A stretch of 64,000 bases of DNA, taken from positions 12,518-76,517 of the forward strand of contig NZ_JOHY01000032.1 of NCBI RefSeq assembly GCF_000721495.1, written 5' to 3'. The translations under genes and the position numbers were made by a program. Under the pieces are notes generated by a model. It searched no databases and had not been told where the DNA came from. It saw only the letters and a list, made by a program, of their open reading frames with translations. Below, piece after piece: positions 51,889 to 60,682 of the stretch. Each line of letters starts with the position of its first letter. Position 1 is the first letter of the stretch. The DNA comes from Streptomyces sp. NRRL F-5123. GTDB lineage: Bacteria > Actinomycetota > Actinomycetes > Streptomycetales > Streptomycetaceae.

Positions 51889-51894
51889 TACAAT
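51889..51894 (+). promoter_or_regulatory. Probable -10 hexamer of the hppA promoter
   Basis: TACAAT is a near-perfect -10 box in a locally AT-rich stretch (51865-51895). No convincing -35 is found; a T run at 51865-51871 lies 18 bases upstream. A transcript from here would have a leader of about 90 bases containing the small hairpin GCTCAG/CTGAGC. Confidence 0.5.
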
Positions 51895-51990
51895 CCGTCC
51901 ATCGTGCTCAGCTCGCCTGAGCGTCGCGGCTTTGTCGACTGCCGAGCCGTAGGAGCCGCACGCCCATGCGCCAAACGTCAAGGAGGACGA

Positions 51991-54375
51991 ATGGCGGGGC
52001 TATTCACCCCTCGGACGCTTGCCGCGGATCCGATACCGGTACTCACGGACGGAAACCGGCTGCTCGTCTGGATCATCGCGGTGGTCGCACTCGCGGCCCT
52101 GGCACTCGCCGCGGTGCTGGTGCGTCAAGTGCTCGCGTCGGACGAAGGAACCGACGCCATGAAGAAGATCGCCGCTGCCGTGCAGGAAGGCGCCAACGCC
52201 TACCTCGCACGGCAGTTCCGCACCCTGGCGGTCTTCGCCGTCGCCGCGTTCTTCCTGCTCATGCTGCTGCCCGCGGACGACACCTCGCAGCGTCTCGGCC
52301 GGTCGATCTTCTTTCTCGTCGGCGCTGTATTCTCGGCGATCACCGGATACGTCGGAATGTGGCTCGCGGTACGCAGCAATGTGCGGGTCGCTGCGGCGGC
52401 GAGAGCGGCGACCCCTGAACCCGGGGAACCGTCCGCCGATTTACGGGACGTGTCCCACCGGGCCATGAAGATCGCATTCCGCACGGGCGGCGTCGTCGGA
52501 ATGTTCACCGTCGGACTCGGCCTGCTCGGCGCGTCCGCGGTCGTGCTGATCTACAAAGCCGACGCACCCAAGGTGCTGGAGGGATTCGGATTCGGCGCCG
52601 CGCTGCTGGCGATGTTCATGCGCGTCGGCGGCGGCATCTTCACCAAGGCCGCCGACGTGGGCGCCGACCTGGTCGGCAAGGTCGAGCAGGGCATCCCGGA
52701 GGACGACCCGCGCAACGCCGCGACGATCGCGGACAACGTCGGCGACAACGTCGGGGACTGCGCCGGCATGGCGGCCGACCTCTTCGAGTCCTATGCCGTC
52801 ACCCTGGTGGCGGCACTCATCCTCGGCAAGGTGGCCTTCGGTGACGCGGGCCTCGCCTTCCCCCTCCTCATCCCCGCGATCGGCGTGCTCACCGCCATGG
52901 TCGGCATCTTCGCCGTCGCGCCCCGCCGCACCGACCGCAGCGGAATGACGGCGATCAACCGCGGCTTCTTCGTCTCCGCGGTCATCTCGACGGCCGGTGT
53001 CGCCGTCGCCGTCTACACCGCCCTGCCCTCCTCCTACGCCGGCCTGGACGGCGCGGGCCCCGACATCACCGGCCACGGCGGCGACCCGCGCGTGCTCGCG
53101 CTCGTCGCCGTCGTCATCGGCATCGTGCTCGCGGCGCTGATCCAGCAGCTCACCGGCTACTTCACCGAGACCTCCCGGCGCCCGGTCCGCGACGTCGGAA
53201 GGACCTCGCTCACCGGCCCGGCCACCGTCGTGCTCTCCGGCATCTCACTGGGTCTGGAGTCCGCGGTCTACTCGGCGCTGCTCATCGGACTGTCCGTCTA
53301 CGGCGCCTTCCTGCTCGGCGGCACCTCCGTGTGGCTCGCGCTCTTCGCGGTCGCGCTGGCGGGCACCGGGCTGCTCACCACCGTCGGCGTCATCGTCGCC
53401 ATGGACACCTTCGGCCCCGTCTCCGACAACGCCCAGGGCATCGCCGAGATGTCCGGCGACGTCCACGGCGAGGGCGCGCAGGTGCTCACCGATCTCGACG
53501 CGGTCGGCAACACCACCAAGGCCATCACCAAGGGCATCGCGATCGCCACCGCGGTGCTCGCGGCGACCGCGCTGTTCGGCTCGTTCAAGGAAGCCGTCGA
53601 CACGGCCGTGGCCAAGGCGCACCCGGGCGCGTCCGACGCGCGCTGGCTCTCGCTCGACATCTCGCAGCCGAACAACCTGGTCGGGCTGCTGTTCGGCGCG
53701 GCGGTCGTCTTCCTCTTCTCCGGCCTCGCCATCAGCGCCGTCTCCCGCTCGGCGGGCGCGGTGGTCTACGAGGTGCGCCGCCAGTTCCACGACCACCCCG
53801 GGATCATGGACGGCACGGAGACCCCCGAGTACGGCCGGGTCGTCGACATCTGCACCAAGGACGCGCTGCGCGAGCTGGCCACCCCGGGCCTGCTCGCCGT
53901 CCTGGCGCCGATCGCGGTCGGATTCGGCCTCGGCATCGGCTCGCTCGCGTCGTACCTGGCGGGAGCGATCGGCGCCGGCACCCTGATGGCGGTCTTCCTC
54001 GCAAATTCCGGCGGCGCCTGGGACAACGCGAAGAAGCTCGTCGAGGACGGCCACCACGGCGGCAAGGGCAGCGAGGCGCACGCGGCGACCGTCATCGGCG
54101 ACACCGTGGGAGACCCGTTCAAGGACACCGCGGGCCCGGCCATCAACCCGCTGCTGAAGGTCATGAACCTGGTCGCGCTGCTGATCGCCCCGGCCGTGGT
54201 CAAGTTCAGCTACGGCGTCGACGCCAACGCCGCCGTACGGGCCGTCGTCTCGGTGGTCGCGGTCGTGGTCGTCGTCGGGGCGGTCTACGTGTCCAAGCGC
54301 CGCGGCGTGGTCATGGGAGCGCGCCCGGAGGGCAGCGGCGCCGAACGGGTGGAGGACGCGGCGAGCACGGCCTGA
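51991..54375 (+). CDS. hppA: Proton-pumping membrane pyrophosphatase, K+-independent type
   Basis: 794 residues from ATG 51991 with AAGGAGG upstream. Couples hydrolysis of pyrophosphate to proton export. About 16 membrane segments are seen. The catalytic stretch DVGADLVGKVEQGIPEDDPRN...NVGDNVGDCAGMAADLFE begins near residue 220, and the C-terminal site is GDTVGDPFKDTAGPAINPLLK. At the K+-specificity site the sequence is GNTTKAITKG, with Lys instead of Ala, marking the K+-independent class. Codon 151 is TTA (52441-52443), unusual for such a gene in a streptomycete. Confidence 0.95.
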   Translation: MAGLFTPRTLAADPIPVLTDGNRLLVWIIAVVALAALALAAVLVRQVLASDEGTDAMKKIAAAVQEGANAYLARQFRTLAVFAVAAFFLLMLLPADDTSQRLGRSIFFLVGAVFSAITGYVGMWLAVRSNVRVAAAARAATPEPGEPSADLRDVSHRAMKIAFRTGGVVGMFTVGLGLLGASAVVLIYKADAPKVLEGFGFGAALLAMFMRVGGGIFTKAADVGADLVGKVEQGIPEDDPRNAATIADNVGDNVGDCAGMAADLFESYAVTLVAALILGKVAFGDAGLAFPLLIPAIGVLTAMVGIFAVAPRRTDRSGMTAINRGFFVSAVISTAGVAVAVYTALPSSYAGLDGAGPDITGHGGDPRVLALVAVVIGIVLAALIQQLTGYFTETSRRPVRDVGRTSLTGPATVVLSGISLGLESAVYSALLIGLSVYGAFLLGGTSVWLALFAVALAGTGLLTTVGVIVAMDTFGPVSDNAQGIAEMSGDVHGEGAQVLTDLDAVGNTTKAITKGIAIATAVLAATALFGSFKEAVDTAVAKAHPGASDARWLSLDISQPNNLVGLLFGAAVVFLFSGLAISAVSRSAGAVVYEVRRQFHDHPGIMDGTETPEYGRVVDICTKDALRELATPGLLAVLAPIAVGFGLGIGSLASYLAGAIGAGTLMAVFLANSGGAWDNAKKLVEDGHHGGKGSEAHAATVIGDTVGDPFKDTAGPAINPLLKVMNLVALLIAPAVVKFSYGVDANAAVRAVVSVVAVVVVVGAVYVSKRRGVVMGARPEGSGAERVEDAASTA

Positions 54376-54690
54376 CGCCTCGCCACCCGGGCTCTCCACC
54401 GCGGACAGCCCCCGGCCTCGCCGCCCCGGACCGTCACCCGCCCGACCCGGCGACACGCCCGTACGGCATCGGTCACCACGTGAGATCTGCCACACCGTCA
54501 CCCCCGCGGCGGGCACCCGGTATCCGGCCGGGCGCCCGCCGTTCCGGCAGGCCGGCGGCACCGTACCCCGGCTTGCTACGAACGGCTTGAATAACGGACG
54601 AATGGGCGCGAAGTCCCCGCCGGATTCGTGGTCGCCGCCCCCTCCCCGTGTAAGTTCCGGGGCCGTGACGCCACGGAAGGGACCTGAACG
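54376..54690. other. 315-base region between hppA and the lipoprotein gene
   Basis: GC-rich and featureless to about 54570. The stretch 54575-54620 (GGCTTGAATAACGG...) is less GC-rich and could hold the promoter of the lipoprotein gene. No hairpin terminator with a long stem is evident after hppA. Confidence 0.35.
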
Positions 54691-55284
54691 GTGAAGCTGA
54701 ACCACGGACGCCGCGCCGCGCTCTCGGGCGCGGCGGTGCTGCTGGCGCTGGCGCCGCTGTCGGCCTGCTCCAGCGACGACACGGGCAAGAAGCTGGACAC
54801 CTGGGCGCAGGGCGTGTGCGACCAGACCGCCGCGCAGACGAAGAAGATCAACGACGCCAACACCTCCCTGACCAAGGTCGACAGCGGCGGCAAGCCGCAG
54901 GACGTGCAGTCCGCCGACTCCGCCGCCTTCCAGCAGATCTCCGACGCCTACAAGTCGCTGGCCGGCATCTTCGACGCCGCGGGGCCCGCCCCCGGCGACA
55001 ACGGCGACGCCTTCCAGCAGAACGCCGTCACCTCCTTCACCGGCCTGTCCACGCAGTACGCGGCCCTCAAGAAGCAGGTCGACGGTCTCGACACCACCGA
55101 CCAGGCCAAGTTCGCCGCGGGCCTGCAAGGCGTGTCGGACTCCTTCTCGAAGGCGACGAGCGACGGCGACAAGGCGCTCAGCGCGCTGCGCGAAGGCGAC
55201 CAGGGCAAGGCGCTGGCCAAGCAGCCGGGCTGCCAGAGCGTCCCGCAGTCCCCGTCCACGGCGCCGACCCCGACCGCGTCGTAG
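54691..55284 (+). CDS. Small secreted lipoprotein of unknown function
   Basis: 197 residues from GTG 54691 (GGAAGGGACC upstream). A signal sequence ends in the lipobox PLSAC (Cys near residue 26). The mature part is helical, hydrophilic and rich in Gln/Asp/Lys/Ser (KKLDTWAQGVCDQTAAQTKKINDANTSLTKV), with two Cys (CDQT and PGCQSV) that may pair. The C-terminus is a Ser/Pro/Thr linker. It corresponds to a conserved streptomycete small secreted protein; function is unknown. Confidence 0.82.
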   Translation: MKLNHGRRAALSGAAVLLALAPLSACSSDDTGKKLDTWAQGVCDQTAAQTKKINDANTSLTKVDSGGKPQDVQSADSAAFQQISDAYKSLAGIFDAAGPAPGDNGDAFQQNAVTSFTGLSTQYAALKKQVDGLDTTDQAKFAAGLQGVSDSFSKATSDGDKALSALREGDQGKALAKQPGCQSVPQSPSTAPTPTAS

Positions 55285-55371
55285 CCCCCGCGCCGCCAAT
55301 CGCCTGGCAGGCGCGCGGGCCGGCCCCGTACCCGGCGGGCGCGTGGCCCGTACCCGCCCGTTGCCGCGACA

Positions 55372-56913
55372 ATGGCCTCCGTGACGACGCCCCGCCTCCC
55401 CGCCCCCGACGGCGCAGCCGCTCTGCGCGACGACCTGCTCGCCGCCGACTTCACCGCCGACGGCTGCCTCGACCTGCTGGGCGCCGTCGGCTACGCGGCA
55501 CTCTCGCGCGCCGAGACAGTGCCCGCGCTGCGTGCCACCCGCGGCGGGAGCCCGCTGGAGACCCTGGTCCGGCTCTTCCTCCTGCAGCGCCCCGTCCCGT
55601 ACGGCCGCGCCCGCGTCGCGCTGCCGGGCCTGGACCGCTACGTCGCGGACGGCTGGCTGGTGCGCGACGGCGACGAGATCCGCGCGGCCGTCGACGTGCG
55701 CCCCTACGCGGGGGACGGCGGCGCGGACTGGTGGATCGTGTCCGACCTGGGCTGCGCGGTCGGGGGCGCGGGCGGCATCGGCGGTACGCCCGGCGCGTCC
55801 GGCGGCTCCGGGGTGGACCGCGCCGACCTGGTGCTGGGCGTCGGTGGCGCCTCCACCACGCTCGCCGGGCTGACCGTGCGCGAACCGGCCGGCAGCGCCC
55901 TCGACCTCGGCACCGGCTCCGGCGTCCAGGCCCTGCACGCCTCCCGGCACGCCACCCGCGTCACGGCCACCGACGTCAACCCGCGCGCCCTGCACTTCGC
56001 CCGACTCACCCTCGCCCTGTCCGGAGCGCGGCAGCCCGACCTGCGCCGCGGCAGCCTTTTCGAGCCGGTCGGCGACGAGCGCTACGACCTCGTCGTGTCC
56101 AACCCGCCCTTCGTGATCTCCCCGGCCGGCCGCTTCACCTACCGGGACGGCGGAATGGGCGGTGACGACCTGTGCCGGACCCTGGTGGAGCAGGCCGCCG
56201 ACCACCTCACCGACGGCGGCTGGTGCCAGCTGCTGGCCAACTGGCAGCACCTCGAGGGCCAGGACTGGCGCGAGCGGCTGGTCCAGTGGGTGCCGCGCGG
56301 CTGCGACGCCTGGATCGTGCAGCGCGAGGTGCAGGACATCGCCCAGTACGCCGAGCTGTGGCTGCGCGACGGCGGCGACCACCGCGACGACCCTGCGGCG
56401 TACGCGGCCCGCTACGACGCCTGGCTGGAGGACTTCGAACGCGCCAAGGTCGGCGCGGTCGGCTTCGGCTGGATCACCCTGCGCAAAACCGGCTCCGACC
56501 GGCCCGCCGTCACCGCCGAGGAATGGCCGCACCCGGTCGAGCAGCCGCTCGGCCCGCACATTGCGGGCTGGTTCGCCCGGCAGGACTTCCTGCGCCGCCA
56601 CGACGACGCCGACCTGCTCGACGCCCGCTTCACCCTGGCCTCCGACGTGGTGCAGGAGCAGGTCGGGGTGCCGGGCGCGGAGGACCCCGAGCACGTCGTG
56701 CTGCGCTCGGGCCGCGGCATGCGCCGGGCCACCGAGGTCGACACGGTCGGCGCGGGCTTCGCCGGGGTGTGCGACGGGACGCTGCCGGCCGGCCGGATCG
56801 TGGACGCCATCGCGCAACTGCTGGGCGAGGACCCGGTGGTGCTGCGGGATCGCACGCCCGCCGCGATCCGCATGCTGGTCGAGCAGGGCTTCCTGGAGCC
56901 GGTCACGCCGTAA
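55372..56913 (+). CDS. Class I SAM-dependent methyltransferase (NPPF type)
   Basis: 513 residues from ATG 55372; GTG 55381 is in frame. The N-terminal 150 residues form a conserved accessory domain (ALRDDLLAADFTADGCLDLLG, LVRLFLLQRPVPYGRA). Motif I is SALDLGTGSGVQALHAS (about 178-194), and the catalytic motif VVSNPPFVIS is near residue 244, typical of enzymes that methylate an amino or amide nitrogen (N6-adenine, N5-glutamine). The C-terminal winged-helix-like part carries DPEHVVLRSGRGMRR. The target is not predictable from sequence. Confidence 0.88.
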   Translation: MASVTTPRLPAPDGAAALRDDLLAADFTADGCLDLLGAVGYAALSRAETVPALRATRGGSPLETLVRLFLLQRPVPYGRARVALPGLDRYVADGWLVRDGDEIRAAVDVRPYAGDGGADWWIVSDLGCAVGGAGGIGGTPGASGGSGVDRADLVLGVGGASTTLAGLTVREPAGSALDLGTGSGVQALHASRHATRVTATDVNPRALHFARLTLALSGARQPDLRRGSLFEPVGDERYDLVVSNPPFVISPAGRFTYRDGGMGGDDLCRTLVEQAADHLTDGGWCQLLANWQHLEGQDWRERLVQWVPRGCDAWIVQREVQDIAQYAELWLRDGGDHRDDPAAYAARYDAWLEDFERAKVGAVGFGWITLRKTGSDRPAVTAEEWPHPVEQPLGPHIAGWFARQDFLRRHDDADLLDARFTLASDVVQEQVGVPGAEDPEHVVLRSGRGMRRATEVDTVGAGFAGVCDGTLPAGRIVDAIAQLLGEDPVVLRDRTPAAIRMLVEQGFLEPVTP

Positions 56914-56998
56914 CGCGTCGGCGTAACGCTGCGGGAGCACGCCGCCGTAACGCGTCGCGGCAACGCGCTGCCCGAGCGCGGGGGCGTACGCCGGGCGC

Positions 56999-57400
56999 TC
57001 AGCGCAGGTTGCGTATGACCCCCCACGCCACCAGCACCACCATCAGCGCCACCGCCCCGCGCGGCCCCACCCGAACCCGCCATTGCCGCCCCCGCAGCCC
57101 CGCCCACGCCCAGCCCGCGAAAGCGGCCAGCAGCAGCGGCGTGCAGAGCAGCAGCAGCGCGTTGTCGTGGAAGGCCCGCACGGGCTCGGCGTGCAGCAGG
57201 TCGTACGCCGTACGGGTGGCTCCGCACACCGGGCAGAGCAGGCCGGTGGCCCAGTTGAAGGGGCAGCGCGGCAGCCAGTGGCCCGGCTGGTGCGGATCGG
57301 TGCGGTAGAGGTACGCCGCCGCGGCGATCCCGGCGGCCAGCGCGCCCAGCGGCGCCGCGGCGTGATGCCGTACGGCGCGCCGCACCCCGTCACCGCTCAC
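56999..57400 (-). CDS. DUF2752 membrane protein
   Basis: 133 residues from GTG 57400, preceded by GGAGGT. The frame extends to 57547 but loses coding character. The motif CPFNWATGLLCPVCGATRTAYDLLHAEPVRAFHDN is the DUF2752 signature (CPxCGATRA), flanked by three membrane helices. Function is unknown; the paired cysteines suggest metal or redox chemistry at the membrane. It is convergent with the methyltransferase and divergent from topA. Confidence 0.85.
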   Translation of the reverse strand: MSGDGVRRAVRHHAAAPLGALAAGIAAAAYLYRTDPHQPGHWLPRCPFNWATGLLCPVCGATRTAYDLLHAEPVRAFHDNALLLLCTPLLLAAFAGWAWAGLRGRQWRVRVGPRGAVALMVVLVAWGVIRNLR

Positions 57401-57686
57401 CCCGACACCTCCGGTCCGCACGACACCCCGCGGCCCCATCCTGGCACCCCGCCGGCGCCCCGCACCCGCCCCCTCCCGCGCAGGTACGCATCCGGCCACC
57501 CGGCACCCGGCGCGCCGCCTCCCCGCCGCCCCCTTCAGCTCTGACATGACCCGTCCATGCGGCAGACAGACCGCTTGTCGGGTTACCGTTCGGATGGCGT
57601 TGTTGACTTTTCCCGTTTGACACGGGACCGGGAGGTACGGTCACACTCCGCAGCGTCACCCCTTCGAACCGGAGAGAAGAGCGAAG

Positions 57687-60491
57687 TTGTCCCCGACCCG
57701 CGAGACCGCACCGGCCGGCCGCCGACTCGTCATTGTCGAGTCGCCCGCCAAGGCGAAGACGATCAAGGGCTATCTCGGCCCTGGATACGTCGTGGAGGCG
57801 AGCGTCGGGCACATCCGCGACCTGCCCAACGGGGCCGCCGAGGTGCCGGCGGAGTACAAGGGCCAGCCGTGGGCACGGCTCGGCGTCAACGTGGACAGCG
57901 ACTTCCAGCCGATCTACGTCGTCAACGCCGACAAGAAGGCCCAGGTCAAGAAGCTCAAGGAACTCCTCAAGGACTCCGACGAACTCTTCCTCGCCACCGA
58001 CGAGGACCGCGAGGGCGAGGCCATCGCCTGGCACCTCCAGGAGATCCTCAAGCCCAAGGTGCCCGTCCACCGCATGGTCTTCCACGAGATCACCAAGGAC
58101 GCCATCCAGGCCGCGGTCCGCAACCCGCGCGAGCTGAACAAGCGCCTCGTCGACGCCCAGGAGACCCGCCGCATCCTCGACCGGCTCTACGGCTACGAGG
58201 TCTCGCCGGTGCTGTGGAAGAAGGTCATGCCGCGGCTGTCAGCCGGCCGTGTGCAGTCCGTCGCCACCCGGCTCGTCGTCGAGCGCGAGCGCGAGCGCAT
58301 CGCCTTCCGCTCCGCCGAGTACTGGGACCTCACCGGCGTCTTCGGCACCGGCCGCGCAGGCGATGCCTCCGACCCGTCGACCCTCAACGCGCGGCTCGTC
58401 TCCGTCGACGGTCGCCGCGTCGCCCAGGGCCGCGACTTCGACGCCTCCACCGGCGCCCTCAAGCCGGGCGCGACCGTCCTCCAACTGGACGAATCCGCCG
58501 CCCGCGCACTGGCCGCCGCCCTCGCCGACGTGCCCTTCGCCGTCCGCAGCGTCGAGTCCAAGCCCTACCGACGCTCGCCGTACGCCCCCTTCCGCACCAC
58601 GACCCTCCAGCAGGAGGCGTCGCGCAAACTGGGCTTCGGCGCCAAGGCGACCATGCAGGTCGCCCAGAAGCTGTACGAGAACGGCTTCATCACCTATATG
58701 CGTACGGACTCCACCACGCTGTCGGAGACCGCCGTCAACGCCGCCCGCGCGCAGGTCACCCAGCTCTACGGCGCCGACTACCTGCCCGACAAGCCGCGCA
58801 CCTACGCCGGCAAGGTCAAGAACGCGCAGGAGGCGCACGAGGCGATCCGCCCCTCCGGCGACCGCTTCCGCACCCCCGCCGAGACCGGCCTGACCGGCGA
58901 CCAGTTCCGGCTCTACGAGCTGATCTGGATGCGGACGGTCGCGTCGCAGATGAAGGACGCCGTCGGCCAGTCCGTCACCGTGCGCGTCGCCGGCACCTCC
59001 ACCGACGGGCGCGACGCCGAGTTCAGCGCGTCCGGCAAGGTCATCACCTTCCACGGCTTCCTCAAGGCCTACGTCGAAGGCGCCGACGACCCCAACGCCG
59101 AGCTGGACGACCGCGAGCGGCGCCTCCCGCAGGTCGCCGAGGGCGACGCGCTCACCGCCGAGAAGATCGACGCCGAGGGCCACTCGACCAAGCCGCCCGC
59201 CCGCTACACCGAGGCCTCGCTGGTCAAGGAACTGGAAGAGCGCGAGATCGGCCGCCCCTCGACGTACGCGACGATCCTCGGCACGATCCTCGACCGCGGC
59301 TACGTCTTCAAGAAGGGCACCGCGCTCGTCCCGACCTTCCTCTCCTTCGCCGTCGTCAACCTGCTGGAGAAGCACTTCGGCTGGCTCGTCGACTACGACT
59401 TCACCGCCTCCATGGAGGACGACCTCGACCGCATCGCCCGCGGCGAGGCCGAGTCCGTGCCGTGGCTGCGGCGCTTCTACTTCGGCACGGAGGAGCCCGA
59501 CGCGGCCCCGACCGCCTCCGCCGCGAACGGCGACGGCGACCACCTCGGCGGCCTCAAGGAACTCGTCGAGGACCTCGGCGCGATCGACGCCCGGGAGATC
59601 TCCTCCTTCCCGGTCGGCGACGGCATCGTCCTGCGCGTCGGCCGCTACGGCCCCTACATCGAGAAGGGCGAGCGCGGCGAGGACGACCACCGCCGCGCCG
59701 ACGTCCCCGACGACCTGCCGCCCGACGAGCTCAGCGTCGAATACGCCCAGGAGCTCTTCGCCCGCCCCAGCGGCGACTTCGAGCTCGGCAACGACCCGCA
59801 GACCGGCCGCCCCATCGTCGCCAAGGACGGCCGCTACGGCCCGTACGTCACCGAGGTGCTGCCCGAGGACACCCCGAAGACCGGCAAGAACGCGGTCAAG
59901 CCGCGCACCGCGTCGCTCTTCAAGTCGATGTCCCTCGACACCGTCACCCTGGAGGACGCCCTCCGGCTGATGTCCCTGCCGCGCGTCGTCGGCACCGACC
60001 CCGAGGGCGTCGAGATCACCGCGCAGAACGGGCGCTACGGCCCGTACCTCAAGCGCAGTACGGACTCGCGCTCGCTGGAGACCGAGGACCAGCTCTTCAC
60101 GATCACCCTCGACGAGGCCCTCGCCATCTACGCCCAGCCCAAGCAGCGCGGCCGCGCCGCCGCGAAGCCGCCGCTCAAGGAACTCGGCACCGACCCGGTG
60201 AGCGAGCGCCCCGTCGTCGTCAAGGACGGCCGCTTCGGCCCTTACGTGACGGACGGCGAGACCAACGCGACGCTGCGCCGAGACGACGACGTCGAGACGA
60301 TCACCCCGGAGCGGGGTTACGAACTCCTCGCGGAGAAGCGGGCGAAGGGGCCTGCGAAGAAGAAGGCTCCCGCGCGGAAGAAGGCCGCCGCCCCGGCGAA
60401 GAAGACTGCGGCCAAGAAGGCCGCACCCGCCGCGAAGAAGACGGCCGCTTCCGCGAAGAAGGCTGCCGCCAAGAAGCCCCCCACCACGTAG
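57687..60491 (+). CDS. topA: DNA topoisomerase I (type IA)
   Basis: 934 residues from TTG 57687, with GGAGAGAAG upstream. Relaxes negative supercoils. The Toprim domain opens with RRLVIVESPAKAKTIKGYLG and has ATDEDREGEAIAWHL. The active-site Tyr337 is in GFITYMRTDST. MPRLSAGRVQSVATRLV is the type IA signature. Zinc fingers of the E. coli enzyme are absent; instead four repeats around GRYGPY (residues about 650-860) are followed by a 45-residue Lys/Ala tail (KKKAPARKKAAAPAKK...), typical of actinobacterial TopA and linked to processivity. TTGACA at 57617 is a plausible -35. Confidence 0.96.
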   Translation: MSPTRETAPAGRRLVIVESPAKAKTIKGYLGPGYVVEASVGHIRDLPNGAAEVPAEYKGQPWARLGVNVDSDFQPIYVVNADKKAQVKKLKELLKDSDELFLATDEDREGEAIAWHLQEILKPKVPVHRMVFHEITKDAIQAAVRNPRELNKRLVDAQETRRILDRLYGYEVSPVLWKKVMPRLSAGRVQSVATRLVVERERERIAFRSAEYWDLTGVFGTGRAGDASDPSTLNARLVSVDGRRVAQGRDFDASTGALKPGATVLQLDESAARALAAALADVPFAVRSVESKPYRRSPYAPFRTTTLQQEASRKLGFGAKATMQVAQKLYENGFITYMRTDSTTLSETAVNAARAQVTQLYGADYLPDKPRTYAGKVKNAQEAHEAIRPSGDRFRTPAETGLTGDQFRLYELIWMRTVASQMKDAVGQSVTVRVAGTSTDGRDAEFSASGKVITFHGFLKAYVEGADDPNAELDDRERRLPQVAEGDALTAEKIDAEGHSTKPPARYTEASLVKELEEREIGRPSTYATILGTILDRGYVFKKGTALVPTFLSFAVVNLLEKHFGWLVDYDFTASMEDDLDRIARGEAESVPWLRRFYFGTEEPDAAPTASAANGDGDHLGGLKELVEDLGAIDAREISSFPVGDGIVLRVGRYGPYIEKGERGEDDHRRADVPDDLPPDELSVEYAQELFARPSGDFELGNDPQTGRPIVAKDGRYGPYVTEVLPEDTPKTGKNAVKPRTASLFKSMSLDTVTLEDALRLMSLPRVVGTDPEGVEITAQNGRYGPYLKRSTDSRSLETEDQLFTITLDEALAIYAQPKQRGRAAAKPPLKELGTDPVSERPVVVKDGRFGPYVTDGETNATLRRDDDVETITPERGYELLAEKRAKGPAKKKAPARKKAAAPAKKTAAKKAAPAAKKTAASAKKAAAKKPPTT

Positions 60492-60621
60492 GGCGGTGCT
60501 TTCAGGGGTGCCTGGGAGCTACCCCACGCGCCCTCGGTGGTCGCCCACGCGGCAGCGCAGAACGCTCGCCCGGCGGTGTGACCGCTGCCGGAAACGGGGG
60601 CCCTGCAGGGCGCGGGCGAGG

Positions 60622-60630
60622 TTGTCCACA
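60622..60630 (+). promoter_or_regulatory. DnaA box upstream of the thymidylate kinase fusion
   Basis: TTGTCCACA, the preferred streptomycete DnaA box, lies 52 bases before the tmk start in the topA-tmk intergenic region. It is a single exact site. Confidence 0.5.
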
Positions 60631-60682
60631 GGGGGTGACGGGGGGACCCCGGTGGCGACTGGTGGGGCGATAGGCTAAGGGA

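Noticed and set aside
53245..56940. 1231-codon minus-strand frame across hppA, the lipoprotein and the methyltransferase
   Set aside because: No motif, shadow composition, and real genes occupy the other strand.
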